DNA from: DATBLY01 sp963705545
Lineage (GTDB): Bacteria; Actinomycetota; UBA4738; HRBIN12
NCBI GenBank assembly: GCA_963705545.1
Contig: CAVPJX010000004.1
Span: 186,001-250,000 of the forward strand
Direction: 5' to 3'
DNA: 64,000 bases
Under the pieces are notes generated by a model. It ran no database searches, was not told where the DNA came from, and worked only from the letters and a program-made list of their open reading frames with translations. Position numbers and translations under genes: made by a program. Positions within the stretch are counted from its first letter, which is position 1, and every line of letters starts with the position of its first letter. Below, piece by piece: positions 8,151 through 16,446 of this stretch.

Positions 8151-9800
8151 GTGGCCGCGAGCCTCGCTCCATCGCGATCAGGGCGGCTGCGGCGGCCCTC
8201 CGGGGAGCCCCCGCCGCTGCCACGCGATCCGGGCTGGGCCCGCTGGTTCTGGTTCGCGGGGGCCATCCTGATCCTCGGGGCACTCCTCGGCGCCGCCTAC
8301 GCCGTCGCCGGACCGACGATCGCCGAGGCCGAGGACGAGATCCTGCAGGCCTTCGCCGAGCTGCGATCGCCGCTGATGAACGACCTGTGCCGGATCGTCG
8401 CCGCGCTCTCCGGTGCCTGGGTGATCCTGGGGATGCGGATCGCGATCCTCGTCGTCGTGGCGTTCCTCGGCCGGTTCCGTCACCTGGCGGTCGCCCTCGT
8501 GGCGTTCGGCGTGGTCGACCTCGTGGCCGGCATCCTGCGGGTCCAGCTCGATCCTCCGACCGTCGACGTGATCGTGCAGCCCGCCCTCCGAGGACAGGAC
8601 GGCTTCTACTTCCCTTCGCCTGCCGTCTCGAGCCTGTCCATCACGCTGTTCGTGGCCTGCTACGCGCTGGTTCCGGCCGGTCGACCCCGGTCGCGCGCGC
8701 GCGTCGCGGCGGGCGCCGTCCTGCTGTTGGTCGTGTTCGCGCGGCTCGTGCTCGCGGCGGGCTACCCGGTGCCGATGCTGTACGGGGCCGTGCTCGGGGG
8801 CACGGTGGCGTTCCTGGTCTTCAAGTGGCTCGCGCCCGACGCTTCGTTCCCGGTGACGATGCACAAGGGTGGGAAGGCCGCGCACCTCGATCTGTCCGGA
8901 GCGCGCAGCGAGGCCGTGAAGACCGCGATGCGTGAGCAGCTCGGGCTCGAGGTCACGGCGTTGAAGCCATTCGGCGACGAGGGCTCGGGCGGGTCGACGC
9001 CGTTGCTGATGACGCTCGGCGACGGGACGCGGGTGTTCGGGAAGATCCTGGCGGTCTCGCACGTCCGCAGCGACCGCTGGTACCGCGTGATGCGCACGAT
9101 CATGTACGGGCAGCTCGAGGACGAGGTGCCGTTCGGCTCGGTCAAGCGGTTGATCGAGTACGAGGACTACGCGCTGCGGGTCCTCGACGACCTCGGCTTC
9201 CGCGTCGCCCACAGTTACGGGATCGTCGAGCTGACGCCGAACCGCGAGTACCTGCTGGTCGAGGAGTTCTTCGAGGGGGCCGACACGCTCGGACACGCCG
9301 AGGTGACCGAGGCCGTGATCGACGAGGGGATCGCGCTCGTGCGGAAGCTGTGGGACGAGGGGCTGTCGCACCGGGACATCAAGCCGGCGAACCTGCTCGT
9401 CGTCGACGGGCACCTCCAGCTGATCGACGTGTCCGGCCTGGAGCTCCGACCGTCGGCGTGGCGTCAGGGCGTGGACCTCGCGAACATGCTGCTGGTGCTC
9501 GCCCTGCGGACCGACGCGGAGCGCGTCTACGCGCGTGCCCTGAAGTCCTTCACCGCCGATGAGATCGCCGAGGCGCTCGCGTGCGCGCAGGGGATGGCGA
9601 TCCCGACCGAGCTGCAGACGTACCTGAAGCAGGACGATCGCGACCTGCTCGCCCGGTTCCGGGAGCTGGCGCCGCCGCACGCGCCCGTGTCGATCCAGCG
9701 GTGGAGCGTCCAGCGGATCGTGCTCACGGCGACCGCGGCGCTGGGGCTCGTCGTTGCCCTGTTCCTGAGCTGGAACGCGCTCACCGCGGGACTGCCCTGA
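8151..9800 (+). CDS. Membrane PAP2-like domain fused to a protein-kinase-like domain
   Basis: 549 residues. GTG start chosen for the strong AGGAGG site just upstream. Residues 1-35 are basic and proline-rich. About five membrane segments follow to about residue 235, with traces of a PAP2 phosphatase (FPSPAVSSLSITLF, LAAGYPVPMLYGAVLG) but lacking the catalytic histidines. From about residue 240 to 515 there is a kinase-like domain: a candidate ATP lysine in VFGKIL, an intact catalytic loop LSHRDIKPANLLV, and LIDVSGLEL where DFG should be, so the metal-binding aspartate is kept but F and G are not. A last membrane helix ends the protein. It may act on a lipid or sugar at the membrane; the substrate is unknown. 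Neighbouring genes give no pathway. Confidence 0.75.
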   Translation: MAASLAPSRSGRLRRPSGEPPPLPRDPGWARWFWFAGAILILGALLGAAYAVAGPTIAEAEDEILQAFAELRSPLMNDLCRIVAALSGAWVILGMRIAILVVVAFLGRFRHLAVALVAFGVVDLVAGILRVQLDPPTVDVIVQPALRGQDGFYFPSPAVSSLSITLFVACYALVPAGRPRSRARVAAGAVLLLVVFARLVLAAGYPVPMLYGAVLGGTVAFLVFKWLAPDASFPVTMHKGGKAAHLDLSGARSEAVKTAMREQLGLEVTALKPFGDEGSGGSTPLLMTLGDGTRVFGKILAVSHVRSDRWYRVMRTIMYGQLEDEVPFGSVKRLIEYEDYALRVLDDLGFRVAHSYGIVELTPNREYLLVEEFFEGADTLGHAEVTEAVIDEGIALVRKLWDEGLSHRDIKPANLLVVDGHLQLIDVSGLELRPSAWRQGVDLANMLLVLALRTDAERVYARALKSFTADEIAEALACAQGMAIPTELQTYLKQDDRDLLARFRELAPPHAPVSIQRWSVQRIVLTATAALGLVVALFLSWNALTAGLP

Positions 9801-9907
9801 CGGGAGCCCGGCACGTCGGCGCCGGTCTCGCCCGGCCCGCGATGCCGGCATCGAGCGGCTGGGCGATGATGGCTCGCCCGGGCTCGCGATCGAATGGGAG
9901 GATCCGC

Positions 9908-10525
9908 ATGCAGCGACTCAGTCAGCGCACGGTGATGGCGATCGACATGTTGCTCCTGGCCTGGGTCCTGGTCTGGGTCTGGATCGGGGTCGAGACGGCC
10001 CAGCGCGTCGGCTCCCTCCGCAGCCTCGGCGACGGGGTGGTCAGCGCCGGCCAGGCGACGACGGACGTGGCCGACGCGATCGGTGGGTTGGCGGACCTCC
10101 CGGTGATCGGCTCGGCGTTCGACGCCGTCGCCGGCGCGATCGGTGGGGTGGGGGAGGCGACGACCGACCTGGGCACGTCCGGTCAGCGAGCCGTCGACCG
10201 GACCGCCGCCCTGATGGGCTGGGCGCTGGCGCTCGCGCCCACGGTGCCCTTCCTCGCGATCTGGGTCCCGTTCCGCGTGCTCCGGGAGCGCGAGCGATCC
10301 TCGATCCGCTCGGCGCTCGAGGCCGACGACGCGGCGGCGCTCGCGTACCTCGCCCATGCCGCGGTCACGAGTCGGCCGTACCGTGAGCTCCGGGCGGTGA
10401 CGAGCGATCCGATGGTCGACCTCGAGCAGCATCGGTACCGGGCGCTCGCCGCGCTCCAGCTCCGGCGGCTCGAGCTCGACCGCTTCGTCCGCCACGATCC
10501 TGGGGGCATGGAGGAACCGGCATGA
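9908..10525 (+). CDS. Predicted two-helix membrane protein, unknown function
   Basis: 205 residues. ATG at 9908 follows GGGAGG at a suitable distance; earlier in-frame starts give no better site. One hydrophobic helix at about residues 10-30, an alanine/glycine-rich extracytoplasmic stretch of about 70 residues, a second helix at about residues 100-120, then a charged cytoplasmic tail (RVLRERERSSIRSALEADD). No enzyme motif is seen. It overlaps the next gene by 4 nt (ATGA), so the two are probably co-translated. I do not recognise the family. Confidence 0.7.
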   Translation: MQRLSQRTVMAIDMLLLAWVLVWVWIGVETAQRVGSLRSLGDGVVSAGQATTDVADAIGGLADLPVIGSAFDAVAGAIGGVGEATTDLGTSGQRAVDRTAALMGWALALAPTVPFLAIWVPFRVLRERERSSIRSALEADDAAALAYLAHAAVTSRPYRELRAVTSDPMVDLEQHRYRALAALQLRRLELDRFVRHDPGGMEEPA

Positions 10526-10807
10526 TCGGGGCGATCATCTTGGGGCTGGTGGCGGGCGCGATCGCTCGGCTGCTGATGCCCGGCGACGTGTTCCGGCGGA
10601 TGAGCGGGCCCGCCTCGTGGGCCGTCTCGGTCGCGATCGGGCTGCTCGGGGCGGTCGTCGGGTGGCTCGATCTTCACGAAGGTGATGGGCATCGGCGACG
10701 AGGACGTGTTCGACCTGGGCGGGATCGTGGGGGCGATCGTCGGCACGCTGATCGTGCTGCCGGTCGCCGCGTTCGTGCTGCGCCGGACGGCCGGTCCGCG
10801 CGCCTGA
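10522..10807 (+). CDS. GlsB/YeaQ-YmgE-like membrane protein, frameshifted
   Basis: Small three-helix protein of the transglycosylase-associated (GlsB/YeaQ/YmgE) family, about 94 residues if repaired. The first half MIGAIILGLVAGAIARLLMP is in frame with the ATG at 10522. At the GGG run 10660-10662 one extra G shifts the frame. Removing it joins LLGAVVGG to SIFTKVMGIGDEDVFDLGG and the last helix, ending at the TGA 10805-10807. As written the frame would run on into the helicase gene on the other strand. A homopolymer error is the simplest explanation; a real disruption cannot be excluded. Start overlaps the preceding stop. Confidence 0.75.
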
Positions 10808-10816
10808 CCGGACCGT

Positions 10817-12856
10817 TCATTCGGCCCACAGGCCGGCGAGGAACGCGTCGACGCTCGCGGTGCCGGTGAGCTCGAGCGGGGCGTCGTCCGACCCGCGACC
10901 CGTGTCCGACGCGATGACGTCGAAGAGCGCGACCACCTCGTCGGTGAGGAACCGAGAGCGCTGCGCGTAGGCGTGCGGGTCCTCGAGGCCGCGAGGCCGG
11001 CGGTAGTACCGGAGCGGGTGTGAGACGTGTAGGGCGTCGCGCGCCCGCGTCATCGCCACGTACAACAGCCGGCGCTCCTCCTCGATCTCGTCGTCGTCGC
11101 CGGTCGCCATGTCGGACGGGATCATCCCGTCGGCCGCATGGATCAGGTGCACGACGTCGAACTCGAGTCCCTTCGCCGAGTGGATCGTCGACAGGACGAG
11201 CCAGTCCTCGTCGAGCAGGGGCGGGCCGGCCAGGTCGCTCGTCGACGAAGGGGGGTCGAGCGTCAGCTCCGCCAGGAACCGTCCCCGCTCGGCGTGCTCC
11301 GTGGCGAGCAGCTCGAGCTGTTCGAGGTCGCGCAGCCGCGCGGCCGGGGACTCGTACCGTCGGGCGAACACCGGACCTAGGAACGTACGGAGCCGCTCGA
11401 GCTGGGCCGCGGGCGGCGCGGAGCCCTCGTCGAGGCAGTCGGCGAGCGCCGCGCGGAGCTCCTGGAGCCCGTCCGCCGCTCCCGCCGGCACGTGCACGGC
11501 GCGCTCCAGAAGGCGCGCGAGCGGCGACGCCGGATCCTCGTCCCCCCCTCGCACCGAGAGCTCGTCGATCACGCGGCGCGCCGACGCCGGTCCCATGCCG
11601 TCGGGCAGCTGGAGCACGCGGAACCAGCTCACCTCGTCCCGGGGGTTCTCCAAGACGCGCAACAGCGCGAGCGCGTCCTTCACGTGGGCCGTCTCCAGGA
11701 ACTTCAGGCCCCCGTACTTCACGAACGGGATGTTCCGGTGCGCGAGCTCGACCTCCAGCAGGTCGCTGTGGTGCGCTGCGCGGAACAGGACGGCCTGTCG
11801 CTTGAGCGGCACGCCCTCCTCGCGGTGGGCCAGGACGGACGCGCACACGACATCGCATTGCTCCGCCTCGTCCAGGCAGGTCCGCAGCGTCGGCCGGCGA
11901 TCGCCGCGGCGTGCCGACCACAACGTCTTCGCGTGCCGCTGCGGTGAGAGGGCGATCGCCGCGTTCGAGGCGGCGAGGATCGGGGGGATCGACCGGTAGC
12001 TCTGCTCGAGACGCACGATCGTCGCTCCCGCGAACCGCTCCGGGAACTCGAGGATGTTGCGCACCGTCGCGGCGCGGAACCCGTAGATCGCCTGCGCATC
12101 GTCGCCGACGACGGTGAGGTTCCTCGGCGTTCCGGGCGGCCGGAGGCCCTCCAGGATGTCGGCCTGCAGGGCGTTCGTGTCCTGGTACTCGTCGACGAGG
12201 ACGTGATCGAAGCGCTCGGCGAGCGGCGGGCCGGTGGCGGGCGACGTGGCGAGCGCCTTCCAGAAGAGCAGGAGGTCGTCGTAGTCGAGGACGTTCTGCT
12301 CGCGCTTGCGCGCCGTGTACGCGCGGAAGACCTCGCGGATCGGGTCGACCTCGTCGCGGCACCAGGGGTAGTGGCGCGCGACGACGTCGCCGAGGCGCTC
12401 GCCGGCGTTCACGGTCCGCGAGTAGATCGCGGCGAGCGTGTCCTTGCGCGGGAACCGCCGGTCGCGGTCGGCGTAGCCGAGGTCCTCGCGGATCAGGTTC
12501 ATCACGTCCGCGGCGTCGGCCTGGTCGAGCACGGTGAAGTCCGGCCCCAGGCCGAGCGGCCGGCCGGCGAGGCGCAGGAGGCGGTTCGCGACGGCGTGGA
12601 AGGTGCCACCCCACACGCGCTCGGCCTCGGGCCCCGCGGTCAGGTGGGCTGCCCGCGCGAGCATCGCGCGCGCAGCCCGCCGGCTGAACGTCAGCAGGAG
12701 GATCCGCTCCGGCGGCACGCCGGAGCGGATCAGGTGCGCCACCCGGGCGGCGAGCGTCATCGTCTTGCCGGTGCCGGCGCCGGCCACGATCAGCAGGGGA
12801 CCCTCGCCGTGCGTCACGGCGGCGAGCTGCTCCGGGTTCAGGTCGTCCTCGAACAT
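10817..12856 (-). CDS. UvrD/PcrA-type SF1A DNA helicase
   Basis: 679 residues, an ATP-dependent 3'-5' DNA helicase of the UvrD/Rep family involved in repair or replication restart. Motif I AGAGTGKT (K31), motif II LVDEYQDT, motif III GDDAQAIYGFR, motif IV LEQSYRS, motif V STIHSAKGLEFD and motif VI YVAMTRARD are all intact. The C-terminal part is shorter than in canonical UvrD and has no obvious RNA-polymerase-binding Tudor tail. It is closer to the short actinobacterial paralogues than to the main UvrD1, so I do not give a symbol. Convergent with the glsB-like gene, with about 10 nt between stops. Confidence 0.92.
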   Translation of the reverse strand: MFEDDLNPEQLAAVTHGEGPLLIVAGAGTGKTMTLAARVAHLIRSGVPPERILLLTFSRRAARAMLARAAHLTAGPEAERVWGGTFHAVANRLLRLAGRPLGLGPDFTVLDQADAADVMNLIREDLGYADRDRRFPRKDTLAAIYSRTVNAGERLGDVVARHYPWCRDEVDPIREVFRAYTARKREQNVLDYDDLLLFWKALATSPATGPPLAERFDHVLVDEYQDTNALQADILEGLRPPGTPRNLTVVGDDAQAIYGFRAATVRNILEFPERFAGATIVRLEQSYRSIPPILAASNAAIALSPQRHAKTLWSARRGDRRPTLRTCLDEAEQCDVVCASVLAHREEGVPLKRQAVLFRAAHHSDLLEVELAHRNIPFVKYGGLKFLETAHVKDALALLRVLENPRDEVSWFRVLQLPDGMGPASARRVIDELSVRGGDEDPASPLARLLERAVHVPAGAADGLQELRAALADCLDEGSAPPAAQLERLRTFLGPVFARRYESPAARLRDLEQLELLATEHAERGRFLAELTLDPPSSTSDLAGPPLLDEDWLVLSTIHSAKGLEFDVVHLIHAADGMIPSDMATGDDDEIEEERRLLYVAMTRARDALHVSHPLRYYRRPRGLEDPHAYAQRSRFLTDEVVALFDVIASDTGRGSDDAPLELTGTASVDAFLAGLWAE

Positions 12857-12914
12857 GCGTTCGAGAAGGATAGGCGCTGGGGCCGACGGGGTCGAGCACG
12901 CGGGGGCCCCGGCG

Positions 12915-12920
12915 TAGGAT
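12915..12920 (+). promoter_or_regulatory. -10 box of the membrane gene at 12928
   Basis: TAGGAT followed by 7 nt and GTG at 12928. An in-frame ATG at 12919 overlaps this box, so the GTG is preferred as start. Confidence 0.35.
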
Positions 12921-12927
12921 GCGCGGC

Positions 12928-13362
12928 GTGTCCCGGCGGGGTCGTGGACGGCTCGTGCGGATCGCCCTGGTGGTCGTCGCCGGGTTCGCGCTGTGGCTCG
13001 CGGGCATCGCCGACGAGCGGTTCGACGAGGTAGCCGTCCAGGCGCAGCGGTTCGATCTGCGTCTGTACCTCGCGACGATCACGCCGGTCGTGATCGCCGG
13101 CGCCTGCGCCACGGCGGCGGTTCGCTACCCGTGGCGGGCAGCGGCGTTCGCGTGGCGGTTCCTCTGGTTGGTGCCGGTGGCGCTCCTACCGGCGCTCCAC
13201 GTCGCGCTGCTGCGGTGGGCACCGCAGCTCGGGTGGACGGACCCCGGGTGGGTCTACACGTACCGATGGTTCGACGACCCGACCACGGTCGCGGTCGGCG
13301 CCGCGCTCGCGGGGGCCGCGATCGGGTGCGCCCTCGGCGCGGGGCGGAGCGACGCCGGCTGA
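12928..13362 (+). CDS. Predicted membrane protein, unknown function
   Basis: 144 residues with four predicted membrane segments: VRIALVVVAGFALWLAGI, a second around YLATITPVVIAGACATAAV, a third around FLWLVPVALLPALHVALL, and a C-terminal AVGAALAGAAIGCALGAG. The arginine-rich start (SRRGRGRL) suggests an inside N-terminus. No conserved catalytic residues are visible and I do not recognise the family. It lies divergent from the helicase gene and just upstream of the CDGSH gene, which has its own promoter-like box. Confidence 0.65.
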   Translation: MSRRGRGRLVRIALVVVAGFALWLAGIADERFDEVAVQAQRFDLRLYLATITPVVIAGACATAAVRYPWRAAAFAWRFLWLVPVALLPALHVALLRWAPQLGWTDPGWVYTYRWFDDPTTVAVGAALAGAAIGCALGAGRSDAG

Positions 13363-13375
13363 GGCCGGCCGTGGG

Positions 13376-13381
13376 TATCCT
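13376..13381 (+). promoter_or_regulatory. -10 box of the CDGSH gene (leaderless layout)
   Basis: TATCCT, then 6 nt, then the ATG at 13388. Identical in layout to the boxes of hemE and the MFS gene. Confidence 0.5.
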
Positions 13382-13387
13382 CCTCGG

Positions 13388-14050
13388 ATGGTCGACGGAC
13401 CGAGGATCCGGGTCCTGCGGGACGGTCCCTACGAGGTGATCGGGGTGCCGCTCGCCCGCACCGCGCAGGTCGAGACGGAGTACGGCGAGCCCGTCGACTG
13501 GGAGCCGCTCGAGCCGCTCGAGGTCGGGAGGCGGTACCGCCTGTGCCGCTGCGGGAACTCCTCGACGAAGCCGTTCTGCGACGACACCCACGACGAGGGG
13601 TTCGACGGGACCGAGGTCGCGGACCGCGGTCCTCGGTCCGCTCGTGCCTCGGAGTGGCCGGGGGAGGGCGTCCTCATGACCGACGACTACTCGCTCTGCA
13701 CGCACGCGGGGTACTGCGGCGACCGGTTCACGCGCGTGTGGGACATGATCGACGAGAGCGCCGATCCCGCGATCCGGGAACGCCTGCAGCGCATGGTGTC
13801 CCTGTGCCCCTCGGGCCGGCTCGCCTACGCGCCCGCGGCGGGCGAGCCCGACGTGGAGCCCCGGTTCGAACCGGTCGTCGCGATCTGCCGCGACGGGCCG
13901 CTGCTCGTGCGCGGTGGCATCCCGGTCGAGTCGGAGGACGGGCAGTCGTACGAGGTGCGCAACCGCGTCACGCTATGCCGGTGCGGCCGTTCGCGGAACA
14001 AGCCGTTCTGCGACGGGACCCACGGCCAGGTCGGCTTCCGCGAGGGTTGA
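13388..14050 (+). CDS. Double CDGSH iron-sulfur protein with central divergent ferredoxin-like domain
   Basis: 220 residues. Two CDGSH (mitoNEET-type) motifs each have three Cys and one His: C53-x-C55-x8-C64-x3-H68 near the N-terminus and C197-x-C199-x8-C208-x3-H212 near the C-terminus. Each should hold one redox-active [2Fe-2S] cluster. The middle part (about residues 97-145) contains SLCTHAGYCGDRF and VSLCPSGRL, which resemble the Fer4_19 divergent ferredoxin family. The protein would therefore carry up to three clusters. No membrane anchor is present, so it is a soluble electron-transfer or cluster-transfer protein. Partner unknown. Confidence 0.88.
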   Translation: MVDGPRIRVLRDGPYEVIGVPLARTAQVETEYGEPVDWEPLEPLEVGRRYRLCRCGNSSTKPFCDDTHDEGFDGTEVADRGPRSARASEWPGEGVLMTDDYSLCTHAGYCGDRFTRVWDMIDESADPAIRERLQRMVSLCPSGRLAYAPAAGEPDVEPRFEPVVAICRDGPLLVRGGIPVESEDGQSYEVRNRVTLCRCGRSRNKPFCDGTHGQVGFREG

Positions 14051-14079
14051 CGCCCGGCGGGTCCCGTCGCGGTCCGGCC

Positions 14080-14592
14080 TCAGACGGTCAACCCCAACTC
14101 CTCGAGCACCCCGACCGGGACCACGTGGCAGTACGGCGTGTGGCCGTTCCGACCGTAGTAGTCCTGGTGGTAGTCCTCGGCCGGGTAGAAGGTCGCGAGC
14201 GGGCGGATCTCGGTCGCGATCGGCCGCTCGAAGCGCGCCTGCGCGCGATCGCGCGAGGCCTCCGCGGCCACCCGCTGCTCCTCGCTCTCGGTGAAGATCG
14301 CGCTCCGGTACTGGTCGCCGACGTCGGGACCCTGTCGGTTCACCTGGGTCGGGTCGTGCATCGCCCAGAACACCTCGAGCAGCTGGTCGTACGTGACCCG
14401 CTCGGGATCGAACGTCACCTGGCACACCTCGGCATGCCCCGTCGTGTGGGAGCAGACCTCCTGGTACGTCGGGTTCGGCGTGATCCCGCCCGCGTAGCCG
14501 ACCCGGACTGCGGTCACGCCGGGCACGCGCCGGAACACGTACTCCACACCCCAGAAGCACCCCGCACCCACGGTCAACGTCTCGGTCCCCAT
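14080..14592 (-). CDS. msrA: Peptide methionine-S-sulfoxide reductase MsrA
   Basis: 170 residues. It reduces S-epimers of methionine sulfoxide in proteins. The active-site motif GAGCFWG has C12 as catalytic cysteine, followed by VGYAGG and the conserved YQEVCSHTTGHAEVCQV segment. FYPAEDYHQDYY and GHTPYC are further family signatures. The start at 14592 is supported by AGGAGGAGG a few nt upstream; an in-frame ATG at 14625 lacks such a site. Convergent with the CDGSH gene. Confidence 0.96.
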   Translation of the reverse strand: MGTETLTVGAGCFWGVEYVFRRVPGVTAVRVGYAGGITPNPTYQEVCSHTTGHAEVCQVTFDPERVTYDQLLEVFWAMHDPTQVNRQGPDVGDQYRSAIFTESEEQRVAAEASRDRAQARFERPIATEIRPLATFYPAEDYHQDYYGRNGHTPYCHVVPVGVLEELGLTV

Positions 14593-14747
14593 CGGCCCTC
14601 CTCCTGTATGAGCGTTGTACCTCATCGTCTCGGTTCAGGCCCCGACCGTTGCACCCGGCGACGGCCCGAGGACCCCGAACGCGGGATACCTCGCGCCCGT
14701 TCGCGCTGGTAGGCTGCGCCGATCCGGGTTTGAACGGGGATTCAACC

Positions 14748-16376
14748 ATGACATCCAACATCTACGACGCGATCGTCGTCGGCGGCGGCCATAACGGGCT
14801 CGTCGCGGCCGCCTACCTGGCGAAGTACGGGGCGCGCGTCGTCGTCCTCGAGAAGCGGCACAAGACCGGCGGCGCCGCCGACACGATGGAGCCGTGGCCC
14901 GACGAGCTCCCCGGTGTGAAGGTCAACACCCTCAGCTACACGATGTCGCTGATGCCGCCGTCGGTGCGGCGCGACCTCGAGCTCGAGCGGCACGGGTTCA
15001 AGCTCCTGCCCCTCGGCCAGGGGTACCTCCCGATGCGCGGCGGCGGGTCGATCGTTCAGGCCGACGACGACGCGAAGACGCGCGCCTCGATCGAGCGGCT
15101 GTCGAAGAGGGACGCCGATGCGTACGACGCCTTCTACGCATGGATCGCCCGGATCGCCGACATCCTCGGTCCGCTCCTGATGCAGACGCCACCCCGGCTC
15201 GGCTCGACGAGGGCGGGCGACCTGAAGGACGTCGCGCAGCTCGGGTGGACGCTCCGCAAACACGTCGACGAGCGGACCGTCGCGGACGTCACGCGCCTGT
15301 TCACGATGAGCGCGACCGACCTGCTCGAGCGCTGGTTCGAGACGCCCGAGATGAAGGGCTTCATGGCGGTGAACGGGATCATCGGGACGTGGGCAGGCCC
15401 CGATGCACCCGGGACCGCGTACGTGTTGATGCACCACTCCGTGGGCGACATCGGCGACGGGGAGGTCGCGAGCTGGGGCTTCGTCGAGGGCGGGATGGGC
15501 GCCGTGGCCGCGGCGTGCGAGGCCTCCGCCCGGGCGTTCGGCGCCGAGGTCCGCACCGACGCGGCGGTCGATCGCGTGCTCACCGTGAACGGCCGCGCGC
15601 GCGGCGTGGTGCTCGCGAACGGCGAAGAGCTGCTGTCGCCGATCGTGATCACGACGTGCCATCCGAAGATCGCGTTCCTCCGCCACCTCGACCCCGCCGA
15701 GCTGCCCACGGACTTCGTGCACGACATCGAGCACTGGAAGACCCGGAGCGGCACCGTGAAGATCAACCTCGCGATCAGCGAGCTGCCGACGTTCACCGCG
15801 GATCCGGAGTTCGATCCCGAGATCCACGGCGGGGCGATCCAGATCCTCGACGACATCGAGCAGCTCGAGGAGGCGTACCAGGATGCGCGCTTCGGGCAGG
15901 CCGCCCGGCGGCCGTTCAGCGACACGGAGATCCCGACCGTCGTCGACTCGACGCTCGCCCCGGAAGGCATCCACACGGTGTCGATGTTCAGCCAGTGGGT
16001 GCCGGCCGCGTGGGCCGAGGACGACGACGACCACGCGGCCGAGCTCGACGCCTACGCGGACCGCCTGATCGCGCGCTTCGACGAGGTCGCCCCCGGGTTC
16101 AAGGACTCCGTGCTCGCGCGCCAGATCATCGGCCCGAAGCAGATGCAGGAGGGCTGGGACCTGATCGGGGGCAACATCTTCCACGGGGAGCTGACGGTCG
16201 ATCAGCTGTTCCACATGCGGCCCGCGGTCGGGTACGCGGACTACCGGACGCCGATCGCCGGTCTGTACCAGGCGTCGAGCGCGACCCACGCGGGCGGCGG
16301 CGTGACCGGCATGCCCGGCCACCACGTCGTGCGCGAGATCCTCAAGGACAAGCGGGCGCGCAAGCGTCGCGGCTGA
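14748..16376 (+). CDS. FAD-dependent oxidoreductase, phytoene-desaturase/PYROXD2-like
   Basis: 542 residues. The N-terminal VVGGGHNGLVAAAYLA (residues 10-25) is the FAD-binding Rossmann motif of the phytoene-desaturase superfamily, and VVVLEKRHKTGGAADT continues it. The C-terminal GLYQASSATHAGGGVTGMPG is the second FAD signature and resembles the PYROXD2 branch rather than carotenoid desaturases. No carotenoid or lycopene genes are nearby, so a role in pigment synthesis is unlikely; the substrate cannot be named. The ATG at 14748 starts just before the first strand. Confidence 0.85.
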   Translation: MTSNIYDAIVVGGGHNGLVAAAYLAKYGARVVVLEKRHKTGGAADTMEPWPDELPGVKVNTLSYTMSLMPPSVRRDLELERHGFKLLPLGQGYLPMRGGGSIVQADDDAKTRASIERLSKRDADAYDAFYAWIARIADILGPLLMQTPPRLGSTRAGDLKDVAQLGWTLRKHVDERTVADVTRLFTMSATDLLERWFETPEMKGFMAVNGIIGTWAGPDAPGTAYVLMHHSVGDIGDGEVASWGFVEGGMGAVAAACEASARAFGAEVRTDAAVDRVLTVNGRARGVVLANGEELLSPIVITTCHPKIAFLRHLDPAELPTDFVHDIEHWKTRSGTVKINLAISELPTFTADPEFDPEIHGGAIQILDDIEQLEEAYQDARFGQAARRPFSDTEIPTVVDSTLAPEGIHTVSMFSQWVPAAWAEDDDDHAAELDAYADRLIARFDEVAPGFKDSVLARQIIGPKQMQEGWDLIGGNIFHGELTVDQLFHMRPAVGYADYRTPIAGLYQASSATHAGGGVTGMPGHHVVREILKDKRARKRRG

Positions 16377-16419
16377 ACGCGGAGCGCGCGCACCGGCTCC
16401 TGCGGTAGCGTCCGTCTCG

Positions 16420-16433
16420 GCCGCTCGAGCGGC
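16420..16433. terminator. Palindrome after the oxidoreductase gene
   Basis: Perfect 14-nt palindrome GCCGCTCGAGCGGC located 44 nt after the oxidoreductase stop and just before the sulP start. It could be a weak terminator or an operator; sequence alone does not say. Confidence 0.3.
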
Positions 16434-16446
16434 GCCGGGGGGAGCG

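Noticed and set aside
14748..16376. Carotenoid desaturase (CrtI)
   Set aside because: The C-terminal signature fits the PYROXD2-like branch and no carotenoid genes are nearby.
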